64,000 nucleotides of DNA from Yersinia canariae (GTDB lineage Bacteria > Pseudomonadota > Gammaproteobacteria > Enterobacterales > Enterobacteriaceae), in assembly GCF_009831415.1 (NCBI RefSeq), contig NZ_CP043727.1, positions 3,348,001-3,412,000 of the forward strand, written 5' to 3'. Below are positions 9,289 to 17,944 of this stretch, in pieces (within the stretch, counting starts at the first letter, position 1; each line of letters starts with the position of its first letter). The translations under genes and the position numbers were made by a program. Below the pieces are notes generated by a model. That model was not told the origin of the DNA. It ran no database searches and saw only the letters and a list, made by a program, of their open reading frames with translations.

Positions 9289-9311
9289 CCTACAGGATTC
9301 GAATACAGACC
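9289..9311. other. tRNA T-arm-like sequence, possible old attachment site
   Basis: The 23 bases cctacaggattcgaat... resemble the T-arm end of a minus-strand tRNA gene. They share about 17 positions with the corresponding part of the tRNA-Arg gene at 14259-14335. They lie just after an integrase tail. This could be the worn left copy of an att core, but T-arms are alike in all tRNAs, so the link is weak. Confidence 0.3.
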
Positions 9312-9523
9312 CTATAACCCTTGTTATTACAGCATTTTTATCTGTTCGAAAAACGCCGGAGCCCCCAATCATATTTTGCTGGGATTGTAAGCTTTAGAGA
9401 AACTCAGTTAAGCAAGTTGATTCTATCCCATTGAGCTTTCCAACAACATTCCATTCACAACATAGGGATATTTTTATCTTCCCCGTCGATAAACTGGATT
9501 TGAACCTATTTATTACTCCACCA

Positions 9524-9940
9524 CTACGGAAATAGAATATGCAGATGGCATAATTCGCGCCCTAGAAGCTTATGATTCTGACATTCTGCCATCCTACATT
9601 TATCTGAACCAAACCCACCATGTGCAAGTATACAAAGATACTGTTTGGCAGCCTGTAGCTCGTTCACTGAAGGTGGCCGCACTAACTCATTAACCTTTAA
9701 AGCAAATTCTGGATAAGGCGTCTGCTCTGGTGCACATTCAATGTACCATTTCTGGCCGCACTCCATGCAGTGATACATGAATTGTGAGTAATCAAGCTGC
9801 GGTTCGAAATGCTCACTATCCGGTGTTTCGAAGTAGTGATTATGGATTAAGGCCCCAAAAAACTGGAAGCCCCGATCCAGATATTCTATTTCAGCCACAC
9901 AAGTTGGAAGTTTTTTACAATTACACATAGACCTAACCAT
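9524..9940 (-). CDS. Unrecognised Cys-rich small protein
   Basis: A 138-residue frame with the start at 9940, or at 9928 (MCNCKKLP), which has an AGG just upstream. Pairs of cysteines (CNCKKLPTC, HCMECGQKW, CRMAEC and a final CHLH) look like metal sites. A tryptophan/tyrosine-rich middle gives it the look of a cytoplasmic immunity or zinc-ribbon protein. No family is recognised. It is one of three minus-strand small genes between an integrase tail and an IS, and base composition is ordinary. Confidence 0.5.
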   Translation of the reverse strand: MVRSMCNCKKLPTCVAEIEYLDRGFQFFGALIHNHYFETPDSEHFEPQLDYSQFMYHCMECGQKWYIECAPEQTPYPEFALKVNELVRPPSVNELQAAKQYLCILAHGGFGSDKCRMAECQNHKLLGRELCHLHILFP

Positions 9941-10082
9941 TGAGTTGAACCGCGCAACGGATGCCCGTAGAACGCGAAGTGATAATTTGGGTGCGTAAAA
10001 TTACAAAGTAATACACCGAAGTTAACATCGGATAGGAAGAGTTGTCAGGCAAACAAAAGGTTGCATACAACTGTGCTGATAC

Positions 10083-10388
10083 TTACAGCTCCAGGAGCTC
10101 TTGAGCCCAATCACCCCAGCATTCGCAACCAAGTTGAGACTCAACTGTATTTGGGCGGGATTCAAGCCACCATGCCTTTACCACTTCATATTCAGAGAAC
10201 GTAAGCGTGAATGGACGCCAACGAGCCATCCTACCATCTTGATCACATGGGTCATTACCAACCAGGAAAAATTCATTCAGAAAGGGTAAAGGTGGAAAAT
10301 AGCCAGAACCGCTAATGACACCAAAGATGCCATAAAGCACTTTGGAGTTTTCATCTAAAACTCGTTTAGCATTATTAATGTGATCCAT
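10083..10388 (-). CDS. Unrecognised small acidic protein
   Basis: A 101-residue frame beginning MDHINNAKRVLDENSK and ending WGDWAQELLEL. It has six tryptophans and an acidic C-terminal end, a make-up common among small immunity proteins, though that is only an impression. No motif or domain is recognised. It lies about 140 bases upstream, in transcription order, of the Cys-rich gene at 9524-9940 on the same strand. Confidence 0.45.
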   Translation of the reverse strand: MDHINNAKRVLDENSKVLYGIFGVISGSGYFPPLPFLNEFFLVGNDPCDQDGRMARWRPFTLTFSEYEVVKAWWLESRPNTVESQLGCECWGDWAQELLEL

Positions 10389-10461
10389 AGAAATCCATTT
10401 GTAAATAGACCCATTTTAGTTCCAGGTGTAAGACAGGCTGCAGTTGTCACAAGGATCCAGC

Positions 10462-10665
10462 TCAGCGCAGATACTCTTTTTCGTAGAGTGGTTCATGCTC
10501 CTCGAATCGCAACCGACAGGGAGTCCGCATGTTGGGATCGACTAATGGGCATGACATAGTGGCCACCGGTATGGCACGTTGATCGTCAATCTTGGTACTT
10601 ATCGCCTTCTGGCTCTGCTTCCCGGGCGCGAACAACGTCCCCTGACAACCTTGTTCAGAAAACAC
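10462..10665 (-). CDS. Unrecognised short frame, possibly the tail of a larger gene
   Basis: A 67-codon frame with only a GTG start (10665), ending FEEHEPLYEKEYLR. The lack of a convincing start and ribosome site suggests the remains of a longer protein whose 5' part was lost. It sits immediately upstream, in transcription order, of the two small genes, as an effector would precede its immunity genes. This is conjecture; no domain is visible. Confidence 0.3.
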   Translation of the reverse strand: MFSEQGCQGTLFAPGKQSQKAISTKIDDQRAIPVATMSCPLVDPNMRTPCRLRFEEHEPLYEKEYLR

Positions 10666-11023
10666 CCGGAAATACGAAGGCCAGACTCGTACATATTAGT
10701 TAACCTTATTATTTATTGATTATAATAAATATTAATTTAGTATTGTACCAACATTGATACCAACACTTTAAATTCTTGATTTTCGAACCCACACCGGGCC
10801 GAAACCCTACCAAGAAATTGGGTTTACGACTGGCTAGCTTATCAGTCTTAACTCTGCTCTACCGAATCTGACTGAAGTAGGCTTACTCCCCTCAGCATTT
10901 CAAAACACCAAACCTTTTTGTTTTTTAAGATCTTGCACACATTACTTTAACTGGCTCTACCTAACAAAAATGGCATACAGGGAAAATCAACTCCACTTAA
11001 TGGCAGTGTTATTTTCAGGATAG
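10666..11023. other. Non-coding stretch left of the IS
   Basis: About 360 bases of AT-rich sequence. A part near 10786-10870 looks loosely like a mutated tRNA on the minus strand (tcgaaccc followed by ctctgctctacc), but it cannot be folded convincingly. Nothing else is recognised. Confidence 0.35.
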
Positions 11024-11089
11024 ATGATGACTATACATAACCGCGATGGATATCAAGCTTACCTTCTGGAACAAGGCCTTACCCCTAAC
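11024..11089 (+). pseudogene. Gene start cut by the IS (possible recombinase N-terminus)
   Basis: A frame opens with MMTIHNRDGYQAYLLEQGLT and is interrupted after about 22 codons by the IS end at 11090. The phrase YLLEQGLTPN resembles the N-terminal SAM-like domain of tyrosine recombinases, which bind the arms of recombination sites. So little is left that the family is uncertain. A second ATG three bases on is equally possible. Confidence 0.35.
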
Positions 11090-11119
11090 TGTAATGGTCA
11101 ACTAAAACCGGACACGGAT

Positions 11120-11893
11120 TTAGGCACATTGCTGTAGTCGGCGTTCATATTCATCCGGTGATATATTTCCCAGACGATAATGCCGCCTTTTCAGATTATA
11201 AAAACTGTCGATATAATCGATAACATCAGCGATACCCTGACTTCGGGTTTCATAACGACGATAGTTAACCCTCTCAGCTTTCAGGCTGCGGAAAAACCTT
11301 TCCGTAACAGCATTATCCAGGCAGTTACCTTTTCGGCTCATGCTACCTGTAACATCCAGTTCCTGCTGGCAGGACTGGAACTGCGCGCTGGTATATTGCG
11401 CCCCTTGATCTCTATGGAACACCATAGACCCTGTGGGTCTTCGTTTATTTATGGCCAGCCTTAAGGCCCGGACAGTCAAGTCGCTGTCCGGTTTGTCTGA
11501 GAAGGCCCAACTCACTATTTTTCTTGAACATAAGTCCATTACGATAGCCAGATATAACCAGCCCTGAGCGGTGCGCAGATAGGTAATATCACCTGACCAC
11601 CAGGTATTCAATGTCTCTGGATTAAACTGCCGATTCAATAGATTAGCGGCCACGACAGCGGGTTTTCCGCCGCGTGGATAGCGATGACGCCCGGGCCGTT
11701 TAGCTACCAGTAATACGTTTTTCATTATCTGCCGAACGCGGTATCTGCCCACGTTAAAACCTTGTTCCCGTCACTCGATGCACATGCGCCGGCTGCCATA
11801 TGTGGCATCCATTTCAGCGTGAACATGCTTAGCCGCCGCGTGCAACATCAGAACATCGGGTTTGATCATTGGCCGACGACTACGAGCGTAAAA
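11120..11893 (-). pseudogene. IS3-family transposase orfB, main part (broken)
   Basis: The DDE transposase of the IS3-family element. From 11752 downward a 210-codon open part holds the catalytic core: D in WWSGDITYL, D in FHRDQGAQYTS and E in LDNAVTERFFRSLKAE. Upstream the frame continues to the IS200-type insertion, but a TGA replaces a codon after RRMCIE, in front of REQGFNVGRYR. So it has two lesions, a nonsense change and an insertion. The missing N-terminal codons lie at 12526-12600. Confidence 0.85.
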
Positions 11894-11895
11894 AT

Positions 11896-11914
11896 CCGCC
11901 TTCATAGAAGGCGG
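11896..11914. repeat. Subterminal hairpin of the IS200-type element (tnpA 3' side)
   Basis: An 8-base perfect stem ccgccttc/gaaggcgg around a 3-base loop, only a few bases from the inferred element edge. In this family such imperfect palindromes are bound by TnpA for strand cleavage. Confidence 0.7.
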
Positions 11915-11971
11915 CATTGCTTTGACGCCCCATAGGGGCGTACTAAGCTACGAACCCGTAGGGTCCTCACT

Positions 11972-12409
11972 TCACATTCCATTCAGGCTCAACTGATTTT
12001 CTTCTTGCTCGTGCTTCTCTTGGTACTTTACGTATTTACGGATCATTTCCGCATTAACACCTACGGTGTCCACGCAGTAACCTTTCGCCCAAAAGTGATT
12101 TCCCCATAGCTTGTGCTTTCTTAAATAGGGAAACTTATTGAATAATCGTATTGCTGTTCTGCCCTTCAAATGGCCCATTACTTCCGATACTGACAGCTTT
12201 GGCGGGATCTTTATCAGCAAATGGACATGATCCAATTGAACATTTAGCTCCACAATCTCAATGTACAACTGTTCACTTAATATCCTGATTTGCCTGTAAA
12301 CTTCTTTCCCTACATTGTTCTTTAGTATTCGAAATCGGCACTTGGGCGTCCAGACTATATGGTATGGACAATGCCATAGCACATGCGATGCTTTTTCGAA
12401 CCTACTCAT
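11972..12409 (-). CDS. tnpA: IS200/IS605-type transposase TnpA
   Basis: An HUH-type single-strand transposase of 145 residues, taking the ATG at 12409 (MSRFEKASHVLWHCPYHIV). A longer frame to 12502 adds 31 residues that are not family-like. The metal-binding HUH pair is in QLDHVHLLIKIPP, and the catalytic tyrosine is probably that in RKYVKYQEK near the C-terminus. The gene appears intact. It cuts single-stranded DNA at the flanking hairpins and joins it by transient tyrosine linkage. Confidence 0.9.
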   Translation of the reverse strand: MSRFEKASHVLWHCPYHIVWTPKCRFRILKNNVGKEVYRQIRILSEQLYIEIVELNVQLDHVHLLIKIPPKLSVSEVMGHLKGRTAIRLFNKFPYLRKHKLWGNHFWAKGYCVDTVGVNAEMIRKYVKYQEKHEQEENQLSLNGM

Positions 12410-12491
12410 GGTTAAATCCTTATCAGTTATGGGGATAACAGATTCGGATTTTCCCATGAGTAGCATTACTGGCAGAGCCAAAAAGCCGATA

Positions 12492-12512
12492 ACCACGTCC
12501 ACAGGACGTGGT
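12492..12512. repeat. Subterminal hairpin of the IS200-type element (tnpA 5' side)
   Basis: A perfect 9-base stem accacgtcc/ggacgtggt with a 3-base loop, about a dozen bases inside the inferred right edge. It is the counterpart of the hairpin at 11896-11914. Confidence 0.7.
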
Positions 12513-12595
12513 ATTCAGTTAGAAATAAAACACGCTGCGCGTGAGCGATAAGCAGCGGCATACCTGTTGGATATTTGCACCGACCTTTTTCAGTT

Positions 12596-12928
12596 TCACC
12601 GCGACTTTTTGTCGTTGTTTATTTCCATGGCGAAGAAGGCCGAAGCCTTTTTTAACAGGTCATTGTCGCTCTGCAACTGCCGTACCTGCTTTTCAAGTTC
12701 TTGTATTCGCCGTTGTTCCGGTGTTATAGCACTGGCTATCGGTGTATTTCCGCGGATCTCTCCGCGATACTGCCGTAGCCAGCATTGTAAGGTTGAAAGG
12801 CCAATATTCATTATTTCAGCAGCCTGAGTCACTGGATAGTTATGTTGAATAACCAGATTGACACATTCCTGTTTGAACTCATGGGTAAACGTTTTTTTTC
12901 GCATTCTCACCTCGTTAGTATTGCTCAT
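12596..12928 (-). CDS. IS3-family transposase orfA
   Basis: 110 residues (start 12928; M9 at 12904 is an alternative). It has a helix-turn-helix in TQAAEIMNIGLSTLQCWLRQY followed by a leucine-rich coiled part (IQELEKQVRQLQSDNDLLKK), as in IS3-family OrfA. OrfA binds the IS ends and is normally fused to OrfB by -1 frameshifting. A run of A followed by G near its end (GACAAAAAG) could serve as the slippery site, and the OrfB N-terminus (VKLKKVGANIQQVCR) is readable in the next frame. Confidence 0.85.
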   Translation of the reverse strand: MSNTNEVRMRKKTFTHEFKQECVNLVIQHNYPVTQAAEIMNIGLSTLQCWLRQYRGEIRGNTPIASAITPEQRRIQELEKQVRQLQSDNDLLKKASAFFAMEINNDKKSR

Positions 12929-12956
12929 TATATCTCTAACAAAGTGTCCGGAATCA

Positions 12957-14063
12957 TTAGACCATTACAGTGCCACGAATGGTGTTCTTATCCACATGCG
13001 CAAGCTGTAACTCGATCCATGTCGTGTTATAGCCCTGTTCATGCAGAATAGTACTCATCGTGTGCCGGAAACCGTGCCCTGTCGCCTTCCCATGATACCC
13101 AATCCTTTTCAGTACCTGATTGATACTCGCTTCACTCATCGGTTTCGTAATGTCGTTACGGCCTGGGAAAACCAGATTGTAACGGCCCGTCACTACCTGG
13201 ATCTCACGAAGTGATGCCACAACTTGATCGGATAAAGGAACCAGATGCAGACGACGCATCTTCATCCTTTCGACCAGGACTTCCCAAACACGTTTATCAA
13301 AATCAAACTCTTTCCATTCAGCCTGGCGGAGTTCGACGGTGCGAACCCCGGTCAACATCAGAATCCGGGTAGCCAGTCGGGTGATCGGGCTACCAGAATA
13401 CGCGGCAAGAGCCTGTAAGAAATCAGGGAGTTCATCAGCTAGCAGATGGGGATAATGGGTAGACTTAGGCGCAGTTAAGGCACTTGCCAGTTCAGAGGCT
13501 GGGTTAGTTTCAGCTCTGCCGGTGACGATGGCATAGCGAAATACCTGATTGCAGGCCTGGCGGATTTTACGCAGCTTATCGAGGACACCACGTTTTTCGA
13601 GTTTACGAAGTGAACTGAGGATCTCCAGAGGCTTGATCTCTGCAACTGGGCGCTTACCTATATCAGGGAAGATATCGTTTTCAAACGCTTCCATAATGTC
13701 TTCAGCGTAACCCTTCGACCAGTTTGGACGTTTGTACTCATGCCATTCCAGAGCGATCGCTTTGAAGGTATTTTCCACTGTCGCTTTGCGAGCTTGTTTC
13801 TCAACCTTTTTCTGTTCACTGGGGTCGATAGCGTTAGCGACTTGCCGCTTAGCTTCATCTCTCCGCTGCCTGGCTTCAGATAACGAAATCTCAGGATAGA
13901 TACCCAACGCCAGCATCTTTTGTTTACCGTCGAAGCGGTACTGCAAGCGCCAGTATTTAGATCCATTGGGATGAACCATTAAATGCATTCCTTCGCCATC
14001 GGTAAGCTTGTAAGGCTTATCCGTGGGCTTTGCACTTCTTACCTTTACATCGGTTAACGCCAT
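12957..14063 (-). pseudogene. P4-type tyrosine integrase, cut before its catalytic Tyr
   Basis: 368 codons. It opens MALTDVKVRSAKPTDKPYKL, the arm-binding domain of P4-type island integrases, and keeps the catalytic Arg (LTGVRTVELRQAEW), the HxxR box (GHGFRHTMST) and the His of LQLAHVDKN. The frame then reads NTIRGT and runs into the IS at 12969, so the nucleophilic tyrosine that should follow GT is replaced by V-M-V-stop. The enzyme should be inactive. It lies beside the 3' end of tRNA-Arg(TCT), a classical target. Confidence 0.9.
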
Positions 14064-14221
14064 TTGAGGCCCTCCGTTGCTGGCTGTTGGTACAGGATTT
14101 CATTGAACGGGGATGTACCATCACATATACCAACAGATACTACTTGATGCTGGTGGGGGTAGATAGATTCTGAGAGAATTTCGACGCGCTTAAATCAGCC
14201 AAATCACTGAATTTTAGGCAT

Positions 14222-14245
14222 AAAAAAAGACGTCAGTTGACGTCT
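14222..14245 (-). terminator. Terminator of the tRNA-Arg gene
   Basis: An 8-base stem agacgtca/tgacgtct followed, on the minus strand, by seven T residues (14222-14228). It lies 14 bases beyond the tRNA 3' end. Confidence 0.85.
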
Positions 14246-14258
14246 ATTTACTTCGAAA

Positions 14259-14335
14259 TGGTACGCCCTACAGGGCTCGAACCTGTGACCTACGGCTTAG
14301 AAGGCCGTTGCTCTATCCAACTGAGCTAAGGGCGC
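14259..14335 (-). tRNA. argU: tRNA-Arg (anticodon TCT)
   Basis: A 77-base tRNA. On the minus strand it starts GCGCCCTTAGCTCAG, with the anticodon loop CTTCTAA (TCT, reading AGA), a T-arm with GTTCGAGCC and an encoded CCA. It pairs with folD as argU does in E. coli, where prophages also integrate. The P4-type integrase lies on its 3' side. Confidence 0.97.
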
Positions 14336-14548
14336 ATTTGATATTTACCGCAGCATAGAACGCTGCCGGTAGTCAGTTGCGGGTTGGATTATACGGGCAG
14401 TCGCTTTTGAGTCAATGGCTTTTCGCCTTACGATTTATCAACTGGCTATTTAATCGTTAATTAATCGTTATTATACGCCTGACAGCACGCCCCGCTTCTG
14501 ACAAAATAGGTATATTCCCGCTTTTTTAATTGATGGACCCTTCCACTG

Positions 14549-15430
14549 ATGTCAGCAAAAATTATAGATGGTAAAACGATTGCGCAGCAGGTTCGAAACG
14601 AAGTTGCTGCGTTGGTACAAAAACGTTTAGCTTCGGGTAAGCGCGCCCCCGGCCTTGCTGTTGTGTTGGTAGGTGAAAATCCAGCTTCACAAATTTATGT
14701 CGCCAGTAAACGTAAGGCATGTGAAGAAGTAGGATTCATTTCCCGTTCTTATGACTTGCCGATGGCCACCACTGAAGCAGAATTATTAGCATTGATTGAT
14801 TCACTGAATAGCGATAGTGAAATCGATGGGATTCTGGTGCAATTGCCGCTCCCCGCAGGGATTGATAATGTCAAAGTTCTGGAGCGTATCCATCCGGATA
14901 AAGACGTAGATGGCTTCCATCCATACAACGTTGGCCGCTTGTGTCAGCGCGCGCCTAAACTACGCCCTTGCACCCCACGCGGCATCGTTACGCTACTGGA
15001 GCGTTATGAAATCCCAACTTACGGCTTAAATGCTGTCGTGGTGGGAGCATCGAATATTGTGGGTCGGCCGATGAGCCTTGAGCTGTTGCTGGCAGGTTGC
15101 ACCACTACCGTCACGCATCGTTTTACCAAAAATCTGCGCCAGCATGTTGAAAATGCTGATTTGTTGGTCGTCGCCGTCGGTAAACCTGGTTTTATTCCCG
15201 GAGAGTGGATTAAACCGGGCGCTATCGTGATTGATGTGGGTATTAACCGACTGGAAAGTGGTAAAGTAGTCGGTGATGTAGAATTTGATGCCGCCGTTGA
15301 GCGCGCGGGTTGGATTACACCGGTCCCCGGTGGCGTCGGGCCGATGACCGTTGCAACACTGATACAAAATACCTTGCAAGCCTGCGAGGAATATCATGAC
15401 ATCAACGAAAATAGAGTGAAAGGACAGTAA
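14549..15430 (+). CDS. folD: Methylenetetrahydrofolate dehydrogenase / cyclohydrolase
   Basis: 293 residues, a bifunctional cytoplasmic enzyme that converts 5,10-methylene- to 10-formyl-tetrahydrofolate and supplies C1 units for purines and fMet. Visible are the substrate site with [12 protein letters not shown], the [13 protein letters not shown] motif, and the NADP Rossmann part [12 protein letters not shown] followed by PGGVGPMT. It ends in TAATG, with the ATG serving ybcJ, so the two genes are translationally coupled. It has a slightly longer C-terminal tail than E. coli FolD. Confidence 0.98.
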   Translation: MSAKIIDGKTIAQQVRNEVAALVQKRLASGKRAPGLAVVLVGENPASQIYVASKRKACEEVGFISRSYDLPMATTEAELLALIDSLNSDSEIDGILVQLPLPAGIDNVKVLERIHPDKDVDGFHPYNVGRLCQRAPKLRPCTPRGIVTLLERYEIPTYGLNAVVVGASNIVGRPMSLELLLAGCTTTVTHRFTKNLRQHVENADLLVVAVGKPGFIPGEWIKPGAIVIDVGINRLESGKVVGDVEFDAAVERAGWITPVPGGVGPMTVATLIQNTLQACEEYHDINENRVKGQ

Positions 15431-15642
15431 TGGATATTTTTCATTTAGAGAAACACCCGCACGTCGAATTGTGTGACTTATTAAAGTTGCAAGGCTGGAA
15501 CGACAGCGGTGCCTCAGCTAAAGCCGCCATCGCTGACGGGCAGGTAAAAGTCGACGGGAATGTAGAAACGCGCAAGCGCTGCAAAATCCTGGCTGACCAG
15601 ATTGTTGAGTTTCAAGGTATGAAAGTACAGGTTAAAGCCTAA
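15430..15642 (+). CDS. ybcJ: S4-domain RNA-binding protein YbcJ
   Basis: 70 residues, essentially a single S4 RNA-binding fold: LLKLQGWNDSGASAKAAIADGQVKVDG, then ETRKRCKI. Such proteins are thought to bind structured RNA; the exact target of YbcJ is not established. Its ATG overlaps the folD stop (TAATG), so it is the second gene of a folD-ybcJ operon. Confidence 0.95.
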   Translation: MDIFHLEKHPHVELCDLLKLQGWNDSGASAKAAIADGQVKVDGNVETRKRCKILADQIVEFQGMKVQVKA

Positions 15643-15777
15643 TAACCTCAGCAGTGGCGAGTTTTAGCTGGTTATTGCGAAAAGCTGCCATTGCAAAATG
15701 ACGACAGCACCACATAATATGGGCAAAAAAATGCGGTTACTGGCCAGCACCAGAACCGCAATTTTTTTAATCTTATA

Positions 15778-15833
15778 TCCGTCATGCTTCAAGTTGCATG
15801 TGCGTTGGCTGCCTTCGTTACTCGACACCCCAA
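15778..15833. repeat. Candidate dispersed intergenic repeat
   Basis: The bases around tccgtcatgcttcaagttgc and the following gttggctgccttcgttactc look like an intergenic repeat that I associate with Yersinia and related genomes. Only one copy is present in this window, so repetition cannot be shown here. It sits in the tail-to-tail gap of ybcJ and cysS. Confidence 0.4.
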
Positions 15834-15841
15834 ACGCAGTA

Positions 15842-17227
15842 TTATTTGCGCCGCCATGTCGTCCCTTGTGGGCCATCTTCCAGCACAATACCTAACTCAT
15901 TCAATTGATCACGAGCCGAATCCGCCAGCGCCCAATCTTTACTGCTACGGGCATCATTGCGCTGCTTAATCAAAGCTTCAATTTTTGCCACTTCGTCACC
16001 GTCAGTCTGTGCGCCACTTTGTAAAAACAGTTCAGGATCCTGTTCCAATAAGCCCAGCACATGAGCCAATCTACGCAACTCAGCGGCTAACGCATTTGCA
16101 GCAGTCATATCTTCAGCTTTCAGGCGATTGACTTCGCGGGCGATATCAAACAGAACCGAGTAAGCTTCTGGGGTATTGAAATCATCGTCCATTGCAGCAC
16201 GGAAACGTGCTTCAAACTCCACGCCTCCCGCCGGGGCTGCATTCGCATCTGTGCCGCGCAATGCTGTGTATAAACGCTCTAATGAGGCACGCGCTTGCTT
16301 GAGATTTTCTTCACTGTAGTTCAACTGGCTACGATAGTGGCCGGACATCAAGAAATAGCGCACAGTTTCAGCATCGTAATACGCCAGCACATCGCGAATG
16401 GTGAAAAAGTTATTCAGTGATTTTGACATTTTCTCTTTGTCAATCATCACCATACCAGAATGCATCCAGTAATTAACATAGGGGCCATCATGGGCACAGG
16501 TTGATTGCGCAATTTCATTCTCATGGTGTGGGAACATCAAATCAGAGCCACCACCGTGAATATCAAAATGCGCGCCTAACTGCTTGCCGTTCATTGCAGA
16601 GCATTCAATATGCCAACCTGGGCGACCTGGCCCCCAAGGTGATTCCCAGCGAGGTTCGCCGGGCTTGGACATTTTCCACAACACGAAATCCATTGGATTG
16701 CGTTTAACATCAGCCACTTCAACGCGAGCGCCCGCCTGCAACTGATCCAAATCTTGACGAGACAACACGCCGTAATCCGGATCACTATCGACGGAGAACA
16801 TGACATCCCCATTAGAAGCCACATAAGCATGATTACGGGCGATAAGCCGTTCTGTTAGCTCAATAATTTCCGGGATGTGATGAGTCGCGCGCGGCTCTAA
16901 ATCTGGGCGTTCCAAATTCAATGCATCAAAATCTTTGTGCATTTCAGCTAACATTCGCGTAGTCAATTGCTCACAAGTTTCATTGTTTTCAATTGCACGT
17001 TTGATGATTTTGTCATCAACATCAGTAACATTGCGAACATACGTCAAAGAGTAACCTAAATAACGCAAATAGCGCGAAACGACGTCGAAAGCGACAAAAG
17101 TACGCCCATGCCCAATGTGACACAGGTCATAAATGGTGATCCCGCACACGTACATACCTATTTTACCGGCATGAATAGGCTTGAATTCCTCTTTTTGGCG
17201 ACTCAGTGTATTAAAAATCTTTAGCAT
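15842..17227 (-). CDS. cysS: Cysteinyl-tRNA synthetase
   Basis: 461 residues, the same length as E. coli CysRS. A class I synthetase that charges tRNA-Cys with cysteine in the cytoplasm. The HIGH motif is HIGH (37-40) and the KMSKS motif is in [10 protein letters not shown]. Zinc ligands include C28 (MYVCG) and the Cys of HIECSAMNG. The C-terminal anticodon domain ends [11 protein letters not shown]. It diverges from ppiB. Confidence 0.98.
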   Translation of the reverse strand: MLKIFNTLSRQKEEFKPIHAGKIGMYVCGITIYDLCHIGHGRTFVAFDVVSRYLRYLGYSLTYVRNVTDVDDKIIKRAIENNETCEQLTTRMLAEMHKDFDALNLERPDLEPRATHHIPEIIELTERLIARNHAYVASNGDVMFSVDSDPDYGVLSRQDLDQLQAGARVEVADVKRNPMDFVLWKMSKPGEPRWESPWGPGRPGWHIECSAMNGKQLGAHFDIHGGGSDLMFPHHENEIAQSTCAHDGPYVNYWMHSGMVMIDKEKMSKSLNNFFTIRDVLAYYDAETVRYFLMSGHYRSQLNYSEENLKQARASLERLYTALRGTDANAAPAGGVEFEARFRAAMDDDFNTPEAYSVLFDIAREVNRLKAEDMTAANALAAELRRLAHVLGLLEQDPELFLQSGAQTDGDEVAKIEALIKQRNDARSSKDWALADSARDQLNELGIVLEDGPQGTTWRRK

Positions 17228-17439
17228 CGGGACATTCCGTGGTTTTTGTTTTTGCGATACGCATGGTTTAAAGGGATATCATCAGATTATGCGGCAAATC
17301 GGCTTCTGATACAGCACTTTTTCGCCTACAAAGGCGGCGTTTCGAGTGCTGACTCAATCTCACAGATATGATATAAGAGCCGTCTAAAGAGTTACGACTC
17401 ATCTGTGAATACACTTATTACACTAGCAGGAATATTATT

Positions 17440-17934
17440 ATGGTCACTTTTCATACTAATCACGGCGATATCGTCATCAACACCTTCGCGGATAAAGCGC
17501 CGGTTACCGTTGAAAACTTCCTGAACTACTGCCGTAAAGGTTTCTATGATAACACTATCTTCCACCGTGTTATCGATGGTTTCATGATTCAAGGCGGCGG
17601 TTTTGAGCCGGGCATGAACCAAAAAACAACTGACGCGCCTATTAAGAACGAAGCCAACAACGGTCTGAAAAACACCCGTGGCACCTTGGCAATGGCGCGT
17701 ACCAACGACCCACACTCTGCTACAGCTCAGTTCTTTATTAACGTTGCCGACAACGACTTCCTGAACTTCCGCTCAGAGCGCCCAGATGGTTGGGGTTACT
17801 GTGTGTTCGCTGAAGTCACTGACGGTCTGGACGTAGTTGATAAAATCAAAAACGTTTCTACTGGCCGTAGCGGTATGCATCAAGATGTGCCAAAAGAAGA
17901 TGTCATCATTAAAAGCGTTACTGTAAGCGAGTAA
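17440..17934 (+). CDS. ppiB: Cytoplasmic peptidyl-prolyl cis-trans isomerase B
   Basis: 164 residues, a single cyclophilin domain with no signal peptide, as in E. coli PpiB. Catalytic features are the Arg of [13 protein letters not shown] and the [18 protein letters not shown] stretch. It speeds proline isomerisation in protein folding. It is preceded by GCAGGAA as ribosome site and followed after ten bases by lpxH, so the two are likely cotranscribed. Confidence 0.98.
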   Translation: MVTFHTNHGDIVINTFADKAPVTVENFLNYCRKGFYDNTIFHRVIDGFMIQGGGFEPGMNQKTTDAPIKNEANNGLKNTRGTLAMARTNDPHSATAQFFINVADNDFLNFRSERPDGWGYCVFAEVTDGLDVVDKIKNVSTGRSGMHQDVPKEDVIIKSVTVSE

Positions 17935-17944
17935 TGACGGCTTA

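Larger units (their letters stand above)
11894..12525 (-). mobile_element. IS200/IS605-type element nested in orfB
   Basis: A single-gene element. The boundaries are inferred from where the orfB reading resumes on each side: the interrupted codons are GTG TTT TA at both junctions. Hairpins lie near both ends, as single-strand transposing IS200/IS605 elements have them: 11896-11914 (ccgccttc/gaaggcgg) and 12492-12512 (accacgtcc/ggacgtggt). There are no terminal inverted repeats, also as expected. Confidence 0.8.
11090..12969 (-). mobile_element. IS3-family insertion sequence, interrupted
   Basis: The ends are 26-base imperfect inverted repeats: TGTAATGGTC at the tips and CCGGACAC inside (11090-11115 and 12944-12969). 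They have the 5'-TG...CA-3' tips usual for the family. Inside are orfA (12596-12928) and orfB (11120 to about 11894, resumed at ~12526), both on the minus strand. An IS200/IS605-type element is inserted in orfB, and orfB also has a stop. The flanking triplets differ (aac and gtg), so no target duplication is seen. The element should be unable to move by itself. Confidence 0.85.

Noticed and set aside
9482..9523. tggatttgaacctattt as a second T-arm-like site
   Set aside because: Only the general T-loop word is shared; nothing around it supports a tRNA or att site.
10786..10870. tRNA-like sequence on the minus strand
   Set aside because: It has a T-loop-like tcgaaccc and a D-arm-like part, but no cloverleaf could be drawn with proper acceptor and anticodon stems.
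12315..12551. Plus-strand frame across the IS200-type element
   Set aside because: It is a shadow of tnpA; element genes of this kind lie on the other strand.
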